19,363 bases of DNA from NCBI GenBank assembly GCA_025928215.1, contig JAICJW010000022.1:1-19363 (forward strand), in the 5' to 3' direction. This stretch comes from Chloroflexia bacterium (GTDB lineage: Bacteria > Chloroflexota > Chloroflexia > Thermomicrobiales > JALYUS01). The notes beneath the pieces are model-generated. The model saw nothing but the letters and a program-made list of their open reading frames with translations, had not been told where the DNA came from and ran no database searches. Both the position numbers and the translations under genes were made by a program. Shown here piece after piece: positions 7,146 to 14,876 of this stretch (positions are counted from its first letter, which is position 1; every line of letters starts with the position of its first letter).

Positions 7146-7170
7146 CCGCCCCGGCCTTCCGCCGGGGCGG
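7146..7170. terminator. Shared GC-rich hairpin terminator between convergent genes
   Basis: CCGCCCCGGC (7146-7155) and GCCGGGGCGG (7161-7170) form a perfect 10-bp stem with a 5-nt loop. It lies 27 bp after the 6324-7118 gene and 8 bp after the stop of the 7179-8570 gene, so it can serve both strands. The T-run on + is weak (TTCGTT). Confidence 0.7.
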
Positions 7171-7178
7171 TTCGTTCG

Positions 7179-8570
7179 CTATCGGGTAAAGACCACTGAG
7201 GCGATGATCGCGTCAATCTCCGGGCGGTGCGTGCCGACGGGGAGCGCCTCGAAATCGTACTCGCTGCCACCGTGGTTGACGACCCACAGGACGCCATCGG
7301 TGGCCGGGCCGGTCGTCTGATCCTTCCGCTTCGCCGTGTACGTCATCACCTTGCCCGGCTCGCCACCGACCTTCGCATCGGCGGTCGGGCCGGATGTGAA
7401 GATCAATTGGGGGCTTTTCGCCCGTGCGTCCGTCGTCGCCTGCGCCTCCTCAGCGGGCGTGCCGCTTTGCGTGAAGATGTCCACGTAGAAGGAAATATTG
7501 TCCGGGCCATCAACCTCGACGAGGTTGCTCTGCGAGTTCGCCAGTTGCGTCACCGTCCAGCCGTTCGGATACTGGAACTTCAGCCGTCCACTTGGGTCTG
7601 TCCACGTCTGCCCGAGCGCGGTCGTGGTGCCGGGGCGTGCGCTACCGGTCAGCGTCGGTGGCAATCCTCCCTGCCCGACCGTCGGCGAGACGGCAGCGCG
7701 GCTCGCGGTCGGCGCGCGTGTCGTGGTCGCGCGGGTCGGCACGGGCGTCGGGCTGGCAGCGGCAACGGTCGGTGCGCTCCCGCTCCTGCCAGGGCCTGCC
7801 GTGCCGGTCGCGGCGGCGGCGAGCGTGCCGAGGATCGTGCCGCCACCGGACTGCGTGGCGATGGCGGCAGCGGTCGGTGTCGGGAGGGCGGTTGTTGAGA
7901 CGGCAGGCATCGTCGAGATGGGGGATCCCACGGCGACAGCGGCACTAGCGACAACCGTTGGGCGGGCGAGAGTGGCGGTCGCGGCCCCGGTGTCGCTCTT
8001 TCTCGTGAAGGCGAAAATCCCACCAACAATCACGATCAACGCCAGCAAGCCGCCACCGATGCCGAGCACAAGACCGCGATTGCTCTTCGGTGGAGGCAGG
8101 CCGGGTGGGGGATATACCCCGGTGGGCGGGTAGCCATAGCCGCCCGTTGCCGGCGGCGCACCGCCCGGATACCCACCATACGGCGGCGCGGCCGGCGGCT
8201 GCGGCAAGGGCTGCGTACCACCATACGCGGGGGGTGGCGGATAGCCCCCACCATACGGCGGTGGCGCATACGGATCGCCGTAGGGATTCGGGCGGCCCTG
8301 CCCCGGATAGGCAGGCGGCGCGGTGGGAAACGGTGCGGTTGCCGGGGGATAGCCAGGCGGCGAAGGGGGCGGTTGCATCGCTGGCGGTGGGGCGATGGGC
8401 GGTCGGGATGCCGGGCTTCCGTAGAGTGGCGGGTTCGGGGGTGGCGGGGTGGGTGGGATGACTGTCGCCGCTTCCGAGTCTTCCGGGCGCGATCCGCCGG
8501 GGGGAGGGTTCACGAGACGCGTGCGCTCGTCGTCGTTCGCGGGCGTGCCGGGTGGCGCGTGGTCGGACAT
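7179..8570 (-). CDS. Single-pass membrane protein: Pro-rich cytoplasmic region, Thr/Ala linker, PsbP-like C-terminal domain
   Basis: 463 residues. Residues 1-160 are very rich in Pro, Gly and Tyr (repeats of PPYGG and PPPAYGG type). One transmembrane helix follows at about 167-189 ('GLVLGIGGGLLALIVIVGGIFAF'), with KS/R before and RK after. A low-complexity Thr/Ala/Pro stretch (about 195-315) acts as an extracellular linker. Residues 322-463 ('WTDPSGRLKFQYPNGWTV...IIASVVFTR') look like a small globular domain of the PsbP/DUF1795 kind. The order suggests N-in, C-out topology. The N terminus holds 'ERTRLVNPP' and 'AATVIPPTP', which resemble the phospho-threonine motifs bound by FHA domains; this is suggestive only. 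Start ATG 8570 has GGGAG 6 nt upstream. Function is unknown; surface sensing or envelope attachment is possible. Confidence 0.85.
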   Translation of the reverse strand: MSDHAPPGTPANDDERTRLVNPPPGGSRPEDSEAATVIPPTPPPPNPPLYGSPASRPPIAPPPAMQPPPSPPGYPPATAPFPTAPPAYPGQGRPNPYGDPYAPPPYGGGYPPPPAYGGTQPLPQPPAAPPYGGYPGGAPPATGGYGYPPTGVYPPPGLPPPKSNRGLVLGIGGGLLALIVIVGGIFAFTRKSDTGAATATLARPTVVASAAVAVGSPISTMPAVSTTALPTPTAAAIATQSGGGTILGTLAAAATGTAGPGRSGSAPTVAAASPTPVPTRATTTRAPTASRAAVSPTVGQGGLPPTLTGSARPGTTTALGQTWTDPSGRLKFQYPNGWTVTQLANSQSNLVEVDGPDNISFYVDIFTQSGTPAEEAQATTDARAKSPQLIFTSGPTADAKVGGEPGKVMTYTAKRKDQTTGPATDGVLWVVNHGGSEYDFEALPVGTHRPEIDAIIASVVFTR

Positions 8571-8675
8571 GCCATGCTCCCTTCGCTGACGATGAAACCG
8601 TGCTGATACCGTAGCATACCTGCGTCATTAGCGCGAGGAGAACACGATCATGCGACGCGGCGCGTCAGTGCACGA

Positions 8676-9056
8676 TCAGGAGAGGAACCAGAGAACGATC
8701 AGGACGAGGCCAATGATCGAGGCGGGCCGCCAGATCAGCCGCCGGAACCGCCCGATCGAGACGAGCGCGGCATCCCCGCCGACGGTCTGTGCCGCGAGGG
8801 GGGGCGCGGTAAGTACCGGCCCGGCAAGCAGCAGGAAGACGGCCGCGCGCAACAGTTCGATGCCGCGCGTCGGCGAAAGCGCTCGCACCGCATCATATGC
8901 CCACCAGAGCGCGAGACCGAGCAGGAGGAGGGCACCCGCGAAGAGCAGCATGCCCGTGTTCCCACGCACGGAGAGCGCCGCCCCGTATTCCACCACCGTC
9001 GCCGCGATGTAGATGACGACGAGAATCATAAAGACCGCGAAGACCGGATAAAACAT
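8676..9056 (-). CDS. Small integral membrane protein, four predicted helices
   Basis: 126 residues from ATG 9056; the frame is open to 9155, but a likely -10 box at 9101-9106 places transcription start downstream of the earlier ATGs, and GGAAG lies about 7 nt before 9056. Hydrophobic segments are at about 2-22 (FYPVFAVFMILVVIYIAATVV), 35-54, 67-82 and 110-125 ('SIIGLVLIVLWFLS' at the end). Positively charged stretches (RFRRLIWR) lie between helices 3 and 4. No family was recognised and no catalytic motif is visible. Its stop lies 105 bp upstream of the 7179-8570 gene on the same strand, so the two may share a transcript. Confidence 0.72.
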   Translation of the reverse strand: MFYPVFAVFMILVVIYIAATVVEYGAALSVRGNTGMLLFAGALLLLGLALWWAYDAVRALSPTRGIELLRAAVFLLLAGPVLTAPPLAAQTVGGDAALVSIGRFRRLIWRPASIIGLVLIVLWFLS

Positions 9057-9100
9057 TGCGCCGCTTCCATTCCTTTGCCGATACCGCAAACCCGCCCGCC

Positions 9101-9106
9101 AGTATA
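9101..9106 (-). promoter_or_regulatory. Likely -10 box (TATACT) for the 8676-9056 gene
   Basis: The minus strand reads TATACT, one base off consensus, 45 bp upstream of the chosen ATG. No good -35 is seen at 17 bp (GGCTTT). It helps to decide the start codon. Confidence 0.45.
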
Positions 9107-9188
9107 GCACGCGCTCAGGAGCGAAAGCCTCAGCGTACTCCTGAATCATCTGCACGGGAGGCTCAATGGTGCGCTATGGTGGAAAATT

Positions 9189-9238
9189 GCGAGCGATCGC
9201 TCGCTTGTCTTGCGTGTGTACGTACACCAGTGTACGAT
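9189..9238 (+). promoter_or_regulatory. Promoter with two nearby palindromes ahead of the P1-peptidase operon
   Basis: TTGCGT (9210-9215) and TACGAT (9233-9238) are spaced by exactly 17 bp and lie 37 bp upstream of the peptidase ATG. GCGAGCGA/TCGCTCGC (9189-9204) is a perfect 16-bp palindrome just upstream, and GTGTACGTACAC (9216-9227) is a perfect 12-bp palindrome in the spacer, with a further GTGTAC at 9230-9235. These are good operator candidates, but no regulator is identified. Confidence 0.5.
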
Positions 9239-9275
9239 AGGCAGTGCGGAGTAGACATAACCGCGAGGGCGCACG

Positions 9276-10451
9276 ATGGAAGAGCAAGCGAACATGACAC
9301 GCGGGCCGATGCGGGCACGGGCGTATGGCGTGACAATCGGTACGATGGCAACCGGGCAATGGAACGCGCTGACCGATGTCCCCGGCGTGCGCGTCGGGCA
9401 GTGTACGGTGGCCTTCGGCGACGGCGCGCTCGCCCCCGGTCACGGCCCGGCGCGCACCGGCGTCACGGCGATCCTGCCCCACGCGGGGAATCTCTTCCAC
9501 GAGAATGTACCCGCCGCCAGCCACATCATCAACGGTTATGGGAAGTCCATCGGCCTCGTGCAGGTGGACGAACTGGGGGCGATTGAGACGCCCATCCTGC
9601 TCACCAATACGCTGAACGTCCCCCGCGTCGCGGACGCGCTGATTGACTATATGCTGACCGTCGAGTCGGGCATCGGCATCCGCACGACGAGCGTCAATCC
9701 GGTCGTGCTGGAGTGCAACGACGGGCGATTGAACGATATTCAGGGGCGGCATGTCCGTGCCGAGCACGTCCATCGCGCGCTCGCGGACGCGGCGGACGGC
9801 CCGGTGGCGGAGGGGAGCGTTGGCGCGGGAACGGGGATGATCGCCTTCGGCGTCACGGGAGGCATTGGCACGGCATCGCGCGTGCTCCCACAGCCTCACC
9901 CACGCTATACCGTCGGCGCGCTCGTCCTCGCGAACACCGGACGATTAGCTGACTTACGGATTGATGGCATCCCCGTTGGGCGGGAATTGGCGGCAACGCA
10001 GGGCGAATGGGCGGCGGAAGCGCGCGACGGAAGCATCATTATTCTGCTCGCCACCGACGCGCCGACAACGACCCGGCAACTCGGTCGCCTCGCGCGCCGC
10101 GCCGCGCTCGGCCTGGGGCGGACGGGCGCGACGGCGAGCCACGGCAGCGGCGACATTGTTGTGATCTTCGGCACGCACGCCGCCAATCGCATCCCGCATC
10201 ACCCACCTCTTCCGGTGCGGATGTTTGAAGCGATCGCGGAGGACGGGCCGCTCATTTCGTCCCTCTTCGCCGCCGTCATCGAGGCGACTGAGGAGGCGAT
10301 TGTCAACGCGCTCTTTGCGGGCGACGGCACGGGGATGACTGGCCGGGATACCTATCGGGTGCCGGGTTTGCCGGTCAAGCGTCTCCTTGCTATCCTCCGC
10401 GCGCACGCCTACGGCTTCGGCCCCGGCGCGCCTCCGGTGGGCGCGGAGTGA
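9276..10451 (+). CDS. P1-family (DmpA/BapA-like, peptidase S58) self-processing aminopeptidase
   Basis: 391 residues, the usual length. These enzymes are made as one chain, cleave themselves before a serine and then use that serine as an N-terminal nucleophile to release N-terminal residues from peptides or beta-peptides. The cleavage motif is visible as 'ARDGSIIILLATDAP', with G252-S253 at the expected site. Other family signatures are 'ALTDVPGVRVGQCTV' (30-44), 'RTGVTAILPH', 'GLVQVDELGAIETPILLTNTLNV', 'GSVGAGTGMIAFGVTGGIGTASRV' and 'YTVGALVLANTGR'. Start ATG 9276 has GAGGG about 7 nt upstream; a second ATG lies 6 codons in. Its end overlaps the next gene's GTG start by 4 bp, showing tight coupling to the carboxypeptidase. 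No signal peptide is seen, so it is probably cytoplasmic. Confidence 0.94.
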   Translation: MEEQANMTRGPMRARAYGVTIGTMATGQWNALTDVPGVRVGQCTVAFGDGALAPGHGPARTGVTAILPHAGNLFHENVPAASHIINGYGKSIGLVQVDELGAIETPILLTNTLNVPRVADALIDYMLTVESGIGIRTTSVNPVVLECNDGRLNDIQGRHVRAEHVHRALADAADGPVAEGSVGAGTGMIAFGVTGGIGTASRVLPQPHPRYTVGALVLANTGRLADLRIDGIPVGRELAATQGEWAAEARDGSIIILLATDAPTTTRQLGRLARRAALGLGRTGATASHGSGDIVVIFGTHAANRIPHHPPLPVRMFEAIAEDGPLISSLFAAVIEATEEAIVNALFAGDGTGMTGRDTYRVPGLPVKRLLAILRAHAYGFGPGAPPVGAE

Positions 10452-12073
10452 ATGGGGAAGGAAGGGCGAGATTGAGAGATCATCGCGCACTGTCGCGTTG
10501 GGCGGCATGCTGGGCAATCGTCGCGCTCATTCTCATGCCGGGGGCGGTCGGCGCGCAAAATGAGAGCGCCGCGGCGATGCCGCCCGACCCCGAGGTGACG
10601 GCGGCGACGGCGATCGTCGTCGAACTGTCGAGCGGGGCGGTTCTCTGGGGCCGCGACATCCATGCGCAGCGCGCTCCTGCCAGCGTCACGAAGATGATGA
10701 CCGCGCTCGTCGTCGTCGATCTTGTGCCGCTGAGTACCCGTGTCACGATTCAGGAGAGCGATCTCGTCGGCGAATCGAGCATGGGATTACAAAGCGGTGA
10801 GACGCTAACGGTCGAGGCGTTGCTGTACGGCATGCTCCTCCCCTCCGGCAACGACGCCGCGACCGCGCTCGCGCGCACCTGCGGCACGCAACCAGGCGAC
10901 ACAACGCCCGCGCAGAGCGTGCAGCATTTCGTGGACAAAATGAACGCGAAAGCGGTCACGCTCGGCACGAAGGAGACGCATTTCGCCAACCCGCATGGCC
11001 TCGACGAGTCGGGCCATCTGACGAGCGCCGCCGATCTCGCGCTGATCGCCATGGCCTTCGCGGCAAACCCAACCTTGATGCGCATCGCGGGCACGGTGAC
11101 GTACGACGGCTTCGGCCATACCGTCCACAACTTGAACAAACTGCTCTACGATGGTCGCTATCCTTCCGTGATCGCCGGGAAGACGGGGCAGACGGATAAC
11201 GCCGGCTACACCCTCGTGGAAATCTCCTCGCAGAATGGCCGGCAGATGCTCAGCGTCGAACTCGGCACGACCGCCGATGCCTTCTGGACGGACGCAATGC
11301 ATCTGCTCGCGTACGGCTATGCGACGCCTCCACATCCAACGACGATGCACGCGCTCTCCCTCGGCAATGCCGCATCGCCCCAAACGACCGGGGAAATGCT
11401 GGCGATGACGGGCATGGGAAGCAATGACCCGAGCGCGACTATCCACGCGGCAACGACCGTCTCACTACCGGCCGTACGCCATTCGAACGACACGCTCAAG
11501 GCGCGGATTATCATGCTCGGCCTGCTGGCCGCGATTGCCTGCGCGGTCATCTATGCGCGCCGGGCCGCCGTGCGCCGGACCTTCGCCGAGATGAAACAGG
11601 AGTGGCGCAAGGGGTTGGCGGACCCGCCGCACCTCGCCATGACGACGCAGATGCCGGTGATTCCGGCCACTCCGCAGGCCGCGACGCCCTCCGTCTCTTC
11701 CCGCTGGGCGCAGGCGGGTGTCCATGTGCCGAAGAGCGAGCAAGAGGTAGCACGGGCATATGCCCTGCAAGCGGTGCGACAGGCACGCAGCGGCAGCCGC
11801 ACGGCGGCGCAGCAGGCATTCAAGCATGCGGTCTGGCTCGCCCCCAAACTGGAATGGGGGGCACTCCCCGGCTTCTGGGAGATGCCGCCGATCAGTTATG
11901 CCGATCTCGCGACCGTGATGATCGAGGCAGGCCACGCCGCCAGCGCGCGCTCGATGCTCACCGTCGCCGCGCTCGCGCACCCGCGCCATCCCGACCTCCG
12001 CGCCGTCGAAGCCCGCCTCAGCCGACGCGAGACGGCCCCACCGACCGGCAGCGGGTATGGCAGCAGACGATAG
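10448..12073 (+). CDS. D-alanyl-D-alanine carboxypeptidase (peptidase S11) with C-terminal membrane anchor and extra domain
   Basis: 541 residues. A signal peptide or anchor spans about 18-36. The penicillin-binding domain carries the three active-site motifs: S79-V-T-K82 in 'APASVTKMMTAL', S133-G-N135 and K245-T-G247 in 'AGKTGQTDNAGY'. It removes the terminal D-Ala from peptidoglycan stem peptides outside the membrane. Unusually, a membrane helix at about 353-370 ('RIIMLGLLAAIACAVIYARR') is followed by about 170 further residues. The last part (about 437-535) reads as helical pairs of TPR type ('ARAYALQAVRQARSGSRTAAQQAFKHAVWLAP', 'SARSMLTVAALAHPRHPDLRAVEARL'), probably cytoplasmic. The GTG start overlaps the preceding stop; TTG 10472, with AAGGAAGG just upstream, is an equally good start and would shorten the n-region to a more normal length. 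Confidence 0.92.
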   Translation: MNGEGRARLRDHRALSRWAACWAIVALILMPGAVGAQNESAAAMPPDPEVTAATAIVVELSSGAVLWGRDIHAQRAPASVTKMMTALVVVDLVPLSTRVTIQESDLVGESSMGLQSGETLTVEALLYGMLLPSGNDAATALARTCGTQPGDTTPAQSVQHFVDKMNAKAVTLGTKETHFANPHGLDESGHLTSAADLALIAMAFAANPTLMRIAGTVTYDGFGHTVHNLNKLLYDGRYPSVIAGKTGQTDNAGYTLVEISSQNGRQMLSVELGTTADAFWTDAMHLLAYGYATPPHPTTMHALSLGNAASPQTTGEMLAMTGMGSNDPSATIHAATTVSLPAVRHSNDTLKARIIMLGLLAAIACAVIYARRAAVRRTFAEMKQEWRKGLADPPHLAMTTQMPVIPATPQAATPSVSSRWAQAGVHVPKSEQEVARAYALQAVRQARSGSRTAAQQAFKHAVWLAPKLEWGALPGFWEMPPISYADLATVMIEAGHAASARSMLTVAALAHPRHPDLRAVEARLSRRETAPPTGSGYGSRR

Positions 12074-13031
12074 CACGGGCGCGCATGCGCGCGGAGAACA
12101 ACGGAAAGAACTACCCCTTCTCCGCCACGTGACCCTGATGCCGCCCGCTCCCTACGCGCTGGATCTGACGGCAATCGCACTCGCCCGCTTTCCCCGTCGC
12201 CTCAATCGCTGGGATGGCACGACCTATCGCCGCCTCTTCGTGATCGGGGGCGCATTCGTCGCGGTCGCGGTGCGGCAGGAAGGGCCACCGACCGATCCCC
12301 ATCTGCGGTTCATCTTCAGCGGCCCCGCGCATATTCCATCACCCCTACTCGATCACCTCACGGGATATGTGGCGCGCATGCTCGGTGTGACGGCGGAGAT
12401 CGCCCCCTTTCTCGCGGTCGCGGCGCGCGATCCGGTGATCGGGCCGCTGACGCGCGCGCTGCCCGGCCTGCGCCTCTTTCGCAAGAGCGATGTCGTCGAG
12501 GAAGTGATCGTCAACATCCTCGCGCAGCAAATCTCGCTCCCCTTCGCCTATCAGTGCAAGGCGCGGCTGGTGGAGGCATACGGCCCGCGCCTCACGACCG
12601 GCGGCATGACGCGGTATGCGCTGCCGACCCCCGCCATCCTCGCCACGCTCACGCCGGAGGCAGTGCGCCCGCTGCTGATCTCGCGGCAGAAAGCGGCAGC
12701 GATGCGCGCGTTCGGGGAGGCGGTTGTTTCCGGCGCGCTCGACCTCGCCGCGCTACCCCGGATGAGCGATGCGGAAGCGATCGCCGCCCTCACAGCGGTG
12801 CGTGGCATCGGTCCCTGGACGGCGCATTGGACCCTGGGGCGAACACTGGGACGCGGCCATATCGTGCCGGTCGGTGATGTCGGCGTGCAGGCGATCCTTG
12901 GCCGCGCGTACGGCCTTAATCGCAAGATGACGCCGGAGGAGGTGCGCCACTGGGCGGACGGTTGGGGCGAGCACGCGCTCCTCGCCGCCGCCTACCTGAT
13001 TGGCGGCGCCTGGCGCAATCTCGTGGCCTGA
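12057..13031 (+). CDS. DNA-3-methyladenine glycosylase II, AlkA-like HhH-GPD protein
   Basis: 324 residues. It probably removes alkylated bases from DNA as the first step of base-excision repair. The C-terminal HhH-GPD fold is clear: 'VEEVIVNILAQQISLPFAYQCKARLVEAYG' (147-176), the helix-hairpin-helix 'LTAVRGIGPWTAHWTL' (245-260) and the catalytic aspartate D274 in 'HIVPVGDVGVQAILG'. Residues 25-130 correspond to the N-terminal AlkA-type beta domain ('YALDLTAIALARF...WDGTTYRRLF'). The first methionine (12057) overlaps the carboxypeptidase gene by 17 bp and has a poor ribosome site; GTG at codon 25 or ATG at codon 28 would match the domain start better. No iron-sulphur cysteine cluster is present, which argues against an EndoIII/MutY role. 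Confidence 0.92.
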   Translation: MAADDSTGAHARGEQRKELPLLRHVTLMPPAPYALDLTAIALARFPRRLNRWDGTTYRRLFVIGGAFVAVAVRQEGPPTDPHLRFIFSGPAHIPSPLLDHLTGYVARMLGVTAEIAPFLAVAARDPVIGPLTRALPGLRLFRKSDVVEEVIVNILAQQISLPFAYQCKARLVEAYGPRLTTGGMTRYALPTPAILATLTPEAVRPLLISRQKAAAMRAFGEAVVSGALDLAALPRMSDAEAIAALTAVRGIGPWTAHWTLGRTLGRGHIVPVGDVGVQAILGRAYGLNRKMTPEEVRHWADGWGEHALLAAAYLIGGAWRNLVA

Positions 13032-13083
13032 TCTGGCGATGAGCGCACATCAACGCGCGCGGGTTGCTCGTTGGGCATTGCCA

Positions 13084-13136
13084 CCTTATGCACTTGACGG
13101 CATAAGGCCGTGCTGCTATCGTCATACCCGCATAAG
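13084..13136 (+). promoter_or_regulatory. Promoter embedded in an inverted-repeat operator ahead of the ArsR gene
   Basis: TTGACG (13094-13099) and TATCGT (13117-13122) are spaced by 17 bp, close to the sigma-70-type consensus. CCTTATGC (13084-13091) and GCATAAGG (13100-13107) are perfect 8-bp arms around an 8-nt centre, so the operator straddles the -35 box. A third half-site, GCATAAG (13130-13136), falls at about the transcription start. A bound dimer would block the polymerase; the adjacent gene encodes an ArsR-type repressor, so autoregulation is likely. Confidence 0.72.
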
Positions 13137-13194
13137 TGTGTGATCGTATCGCATCCGCCAGATCGGGCGGAGTGCGGGAAAGGGCGCGGGAGGC

Positions 13195-14289
13195 ATGGGC
13201 AAATTGCTCGTCGGGCGGCCGGCACTGACGATGGAGTTCGTCGTCTCCGCACCGCTCGACTTCGTCGTGACGCTCGTCCTCGTCTATCGTGCGCCGGAGA
13301 TGGGCGCGCAGGCGGACGGCTGGTGCATGGCGACGCGCACGGCGCTCGACAGCGAGAGCGCACGCACGCTCGATACGGTGTTTGGCTCGTCCGGTCGCAG
13401 CATTTACCTCGCCGAGGAACTGCTGATGTCCTTCGATCCCCTCGCGCCCGACCGCCGCACCGCAACCTATGCGACCTATCGCTCCTCACTCGCGCATCAG
13501 TCGCCCGCATGGTTCCAGAATGCCCTGAAACGGGCGCTGCGGCGGGTCCACCACGAACAAGGGGAGATGACGATCCCCGATCCGGCGGATGGCGATTACG
13601 CCGCATGGGAGCGCTTCCTCGCGCCCGGTATCACGCGCGCGAAGATTGAGGACATCATCGCGCTCGCGATGCACCCTGCCGATTTGAAAGCGAAGATTCT
13701 CGCGCTGTACGATGCCTACGCAGAGCGCTTCCACGCCGCGGATTTCGCGGCCTCGCTCGAACTGCTGAATGGCGCGGCGGAACGTGCAGAGCGGTTGCAC
13801 GAGTCGTATCTCGACGAGGCATTTGCGGACATGACGGGCAACCGCCTGCCGCCGGAGATCGAGCACGCGGCGCGGGAGGTCGAGCGGGCGACCTTCGTAC
13901 CCTGCGTCCATCTCGGCCCGTTCCTCTCGTATGTCCTCTATCCACCGGAATTGATCGTCTACTTCGATGCGACGCGCCCGCTCGGCCGCCCGACACGCAA
14001 TGGGCGGCCGGCCGAGGAAACGGTCGCGACGAGCGATCTGGCGGCGCTCCGGGCATTGGCGGACGGCACGCGCCTCAAGATCATCACGATCCTCCGGGAT
14101 GGCGAACTCTACGCGCAGGAGGTTGTCGCCCGGCTCGGCATCTCGCAATCTGCCGTCTCACGCCACCTGAGCATGCTCGAATCAGCCGGGATCGTCCGCG
14201 TTCGCCCGGCAAACGGAATGAAATATTACGCCGTCAACGCGGGGCGTGTGAAGCAACTCGCGGAGTCGCTGGCCCACCTCGCGGAATAA
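13195..14289 (+). CDS. ArsR-family winged-helix regulator with long N-terminal domain
   Basis: 364 residues, much longer than the ~100 of a minimal ArsR protein. The winged helix-turn-helix lies at the C terminus, about 280-350: 'LAALRALADGTRLKIITILRDGELYAQEVVARLGISQSAVSRHLSMLESAGIVRVRPANGMKYYAVN'-type sequence with recognition helix 'SQSAVSRHLSML' and the wing 'ANGMKYYAVN'. The N-terminal ~270 residues ('MEFVVSAPLDFVVTLVLV...', 'RATFVPCVHLGPFLSYVLYP') resemble the DUF5937-type region of other large ArsR regulators and may bind an effector. No CxC metal site is visible, so metal sensing is unlikely. Upstream, the TTATGC...GCATAA operator overlaps its promoter. ATG 13195 has GGGAGG, but only 1 nt away; ATG 13231 is an alternative. 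Targets beyond itself are unknown. Confidence 0.88.
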   Translation: MGKLLVGRPALTMEFVVSAPLDFVVTLVLVYRAPEMGAQADGWCMATRTALDSESARTLDTVFGSSGRSIYLAEELLMSFDPLAPDRRTATYATYRSSLAHQSPAWFQNALKRALRRVHHEQGEMTIPDPADGDYAAWERFLAPGITRAKIEDIIALAMHPADLKAKILALYDAYAERFHAADFAASLELLNGAAERAERLHESYLDEAFADMTGNRLPPEIEHAAREVERATFVPCVHLGPFLSYVLYPPELIVYFDATRPLGRPTRNGRPAEETVATSDLAALRALADGTRLKIITILRDGELYAQEVVARLGISQSAVSRHLSMLESAGIVRVRPANGMKYYAVNAGRVKQLAESLAHLAE

Positions 14290-14413
14290 TATCGCCGCGA
14301 TAGATGTTGCCAATGACAAGTGATGGTATGAATCCTGCAAAGGCTTGTGTGGCCGATGTTCAAGCAAGCGACCTGTCCAAAGGTAGGGGATCGGTTGCTG
14401 GTCATCGGAAGGG

Positions 14414-14442
14414 TTGACCTGACCAGAGCGGCATGATATAGT
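14414..14442 (+). promoter_or_regulatory. Strong promoter for a long leader ahead of the DUF4157 gene
   Basis: TTGACC (14414-14419), a 17-bp spacer and TATAGT (14437-14442) give a near-consensus promoter. The predicted transcription start is at about 14449, some 428 nt before the next start codon. There is no open frame of note between. Confidence 0.65.
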
Positions 14443-14448
14443 GACATT

Positions 14449-14730
14449 GTTCACAAACCGGGAGACGCAAAAGACGCCGACCGGAGACGCTTAACAACAG
14501 GATGCCTTGCCGGTTCGCTGGCTTGAGGTATTCAGATGATGTGCAGCCTCACACCCATCCGGGTGTTGGCGATAGATATCCCCTCTGATTTCCTCTTTTG
14601 ACGGGCATCACTCCGGTGATGTCACCCGCCTTAACAGCCTAGCCCGACAATTCGGCGGAACACCACCACCGATGCGATGGGCACCTACGGCAAATGTGAC
14701 CCGCGCCCTCGATCCTCTATCGGGGGCGCG
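14449..14730 (+). ncRNA. Hairpin-rich 5' leader, possible cis-regulatory RNA
   Basis: After the predicted start, two near-repeats occur: ACCGGGAGACGC (14457-14468) and ACCGGAGACGC (14480-14490). A series of hairpins follows: GCCGG-TTCG-CTGGC (14509-14522, UUCG tetraloop), ACACCC/GGGTGT (14551-14566), CGGGCATCAC pairing with GTGATG and CCCG across a 3-nt bulge (14602-14628), and CGCGCCCTCGAT/ATCGGGGGCGCG (14702-14730, 12 bp including one G-U, 5-nt loop). 'CACAAACC' and 'GACGCAAA' near the 5' end recall pieces of the c-di-GMP-I riboswitch, but the P2 stem between them is absent, so I do not assign a class. The last hairpin could act in attenuation, though no T-run follows. It could instead be an unrelated small RNA. 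Confidence 0.4.
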
Positions 14731-14876
14731 ACGTCGTTAACCCCGCTGGGATGCGTGCGATGATGGCGAAATCATGTACAATGCGAGGAAGGTTTTTGGC
14801 GAACGCTCCAGAAGCACCCCGCGACCAAACCTCGGGATCGTGGGTGGCGCTACGTGTTCCGGGGTAGAGGGAGTGT

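Noticed and set aside
14449..14530. c-di-GMP-I (GEMM) riboswitch
   Set aside because: CAAACC and GACGCAAA are present, but they are only a few bases apart with no P2 hairpin between, and the receptor half was not found. It is kept only as a possible structured leader.
14500..14530. tRNA-like T-arm (GGTTCG)
   Set aside because: It is explained by a UUCG-capped hairpin; no acceptor or anticodon arms fit around it.
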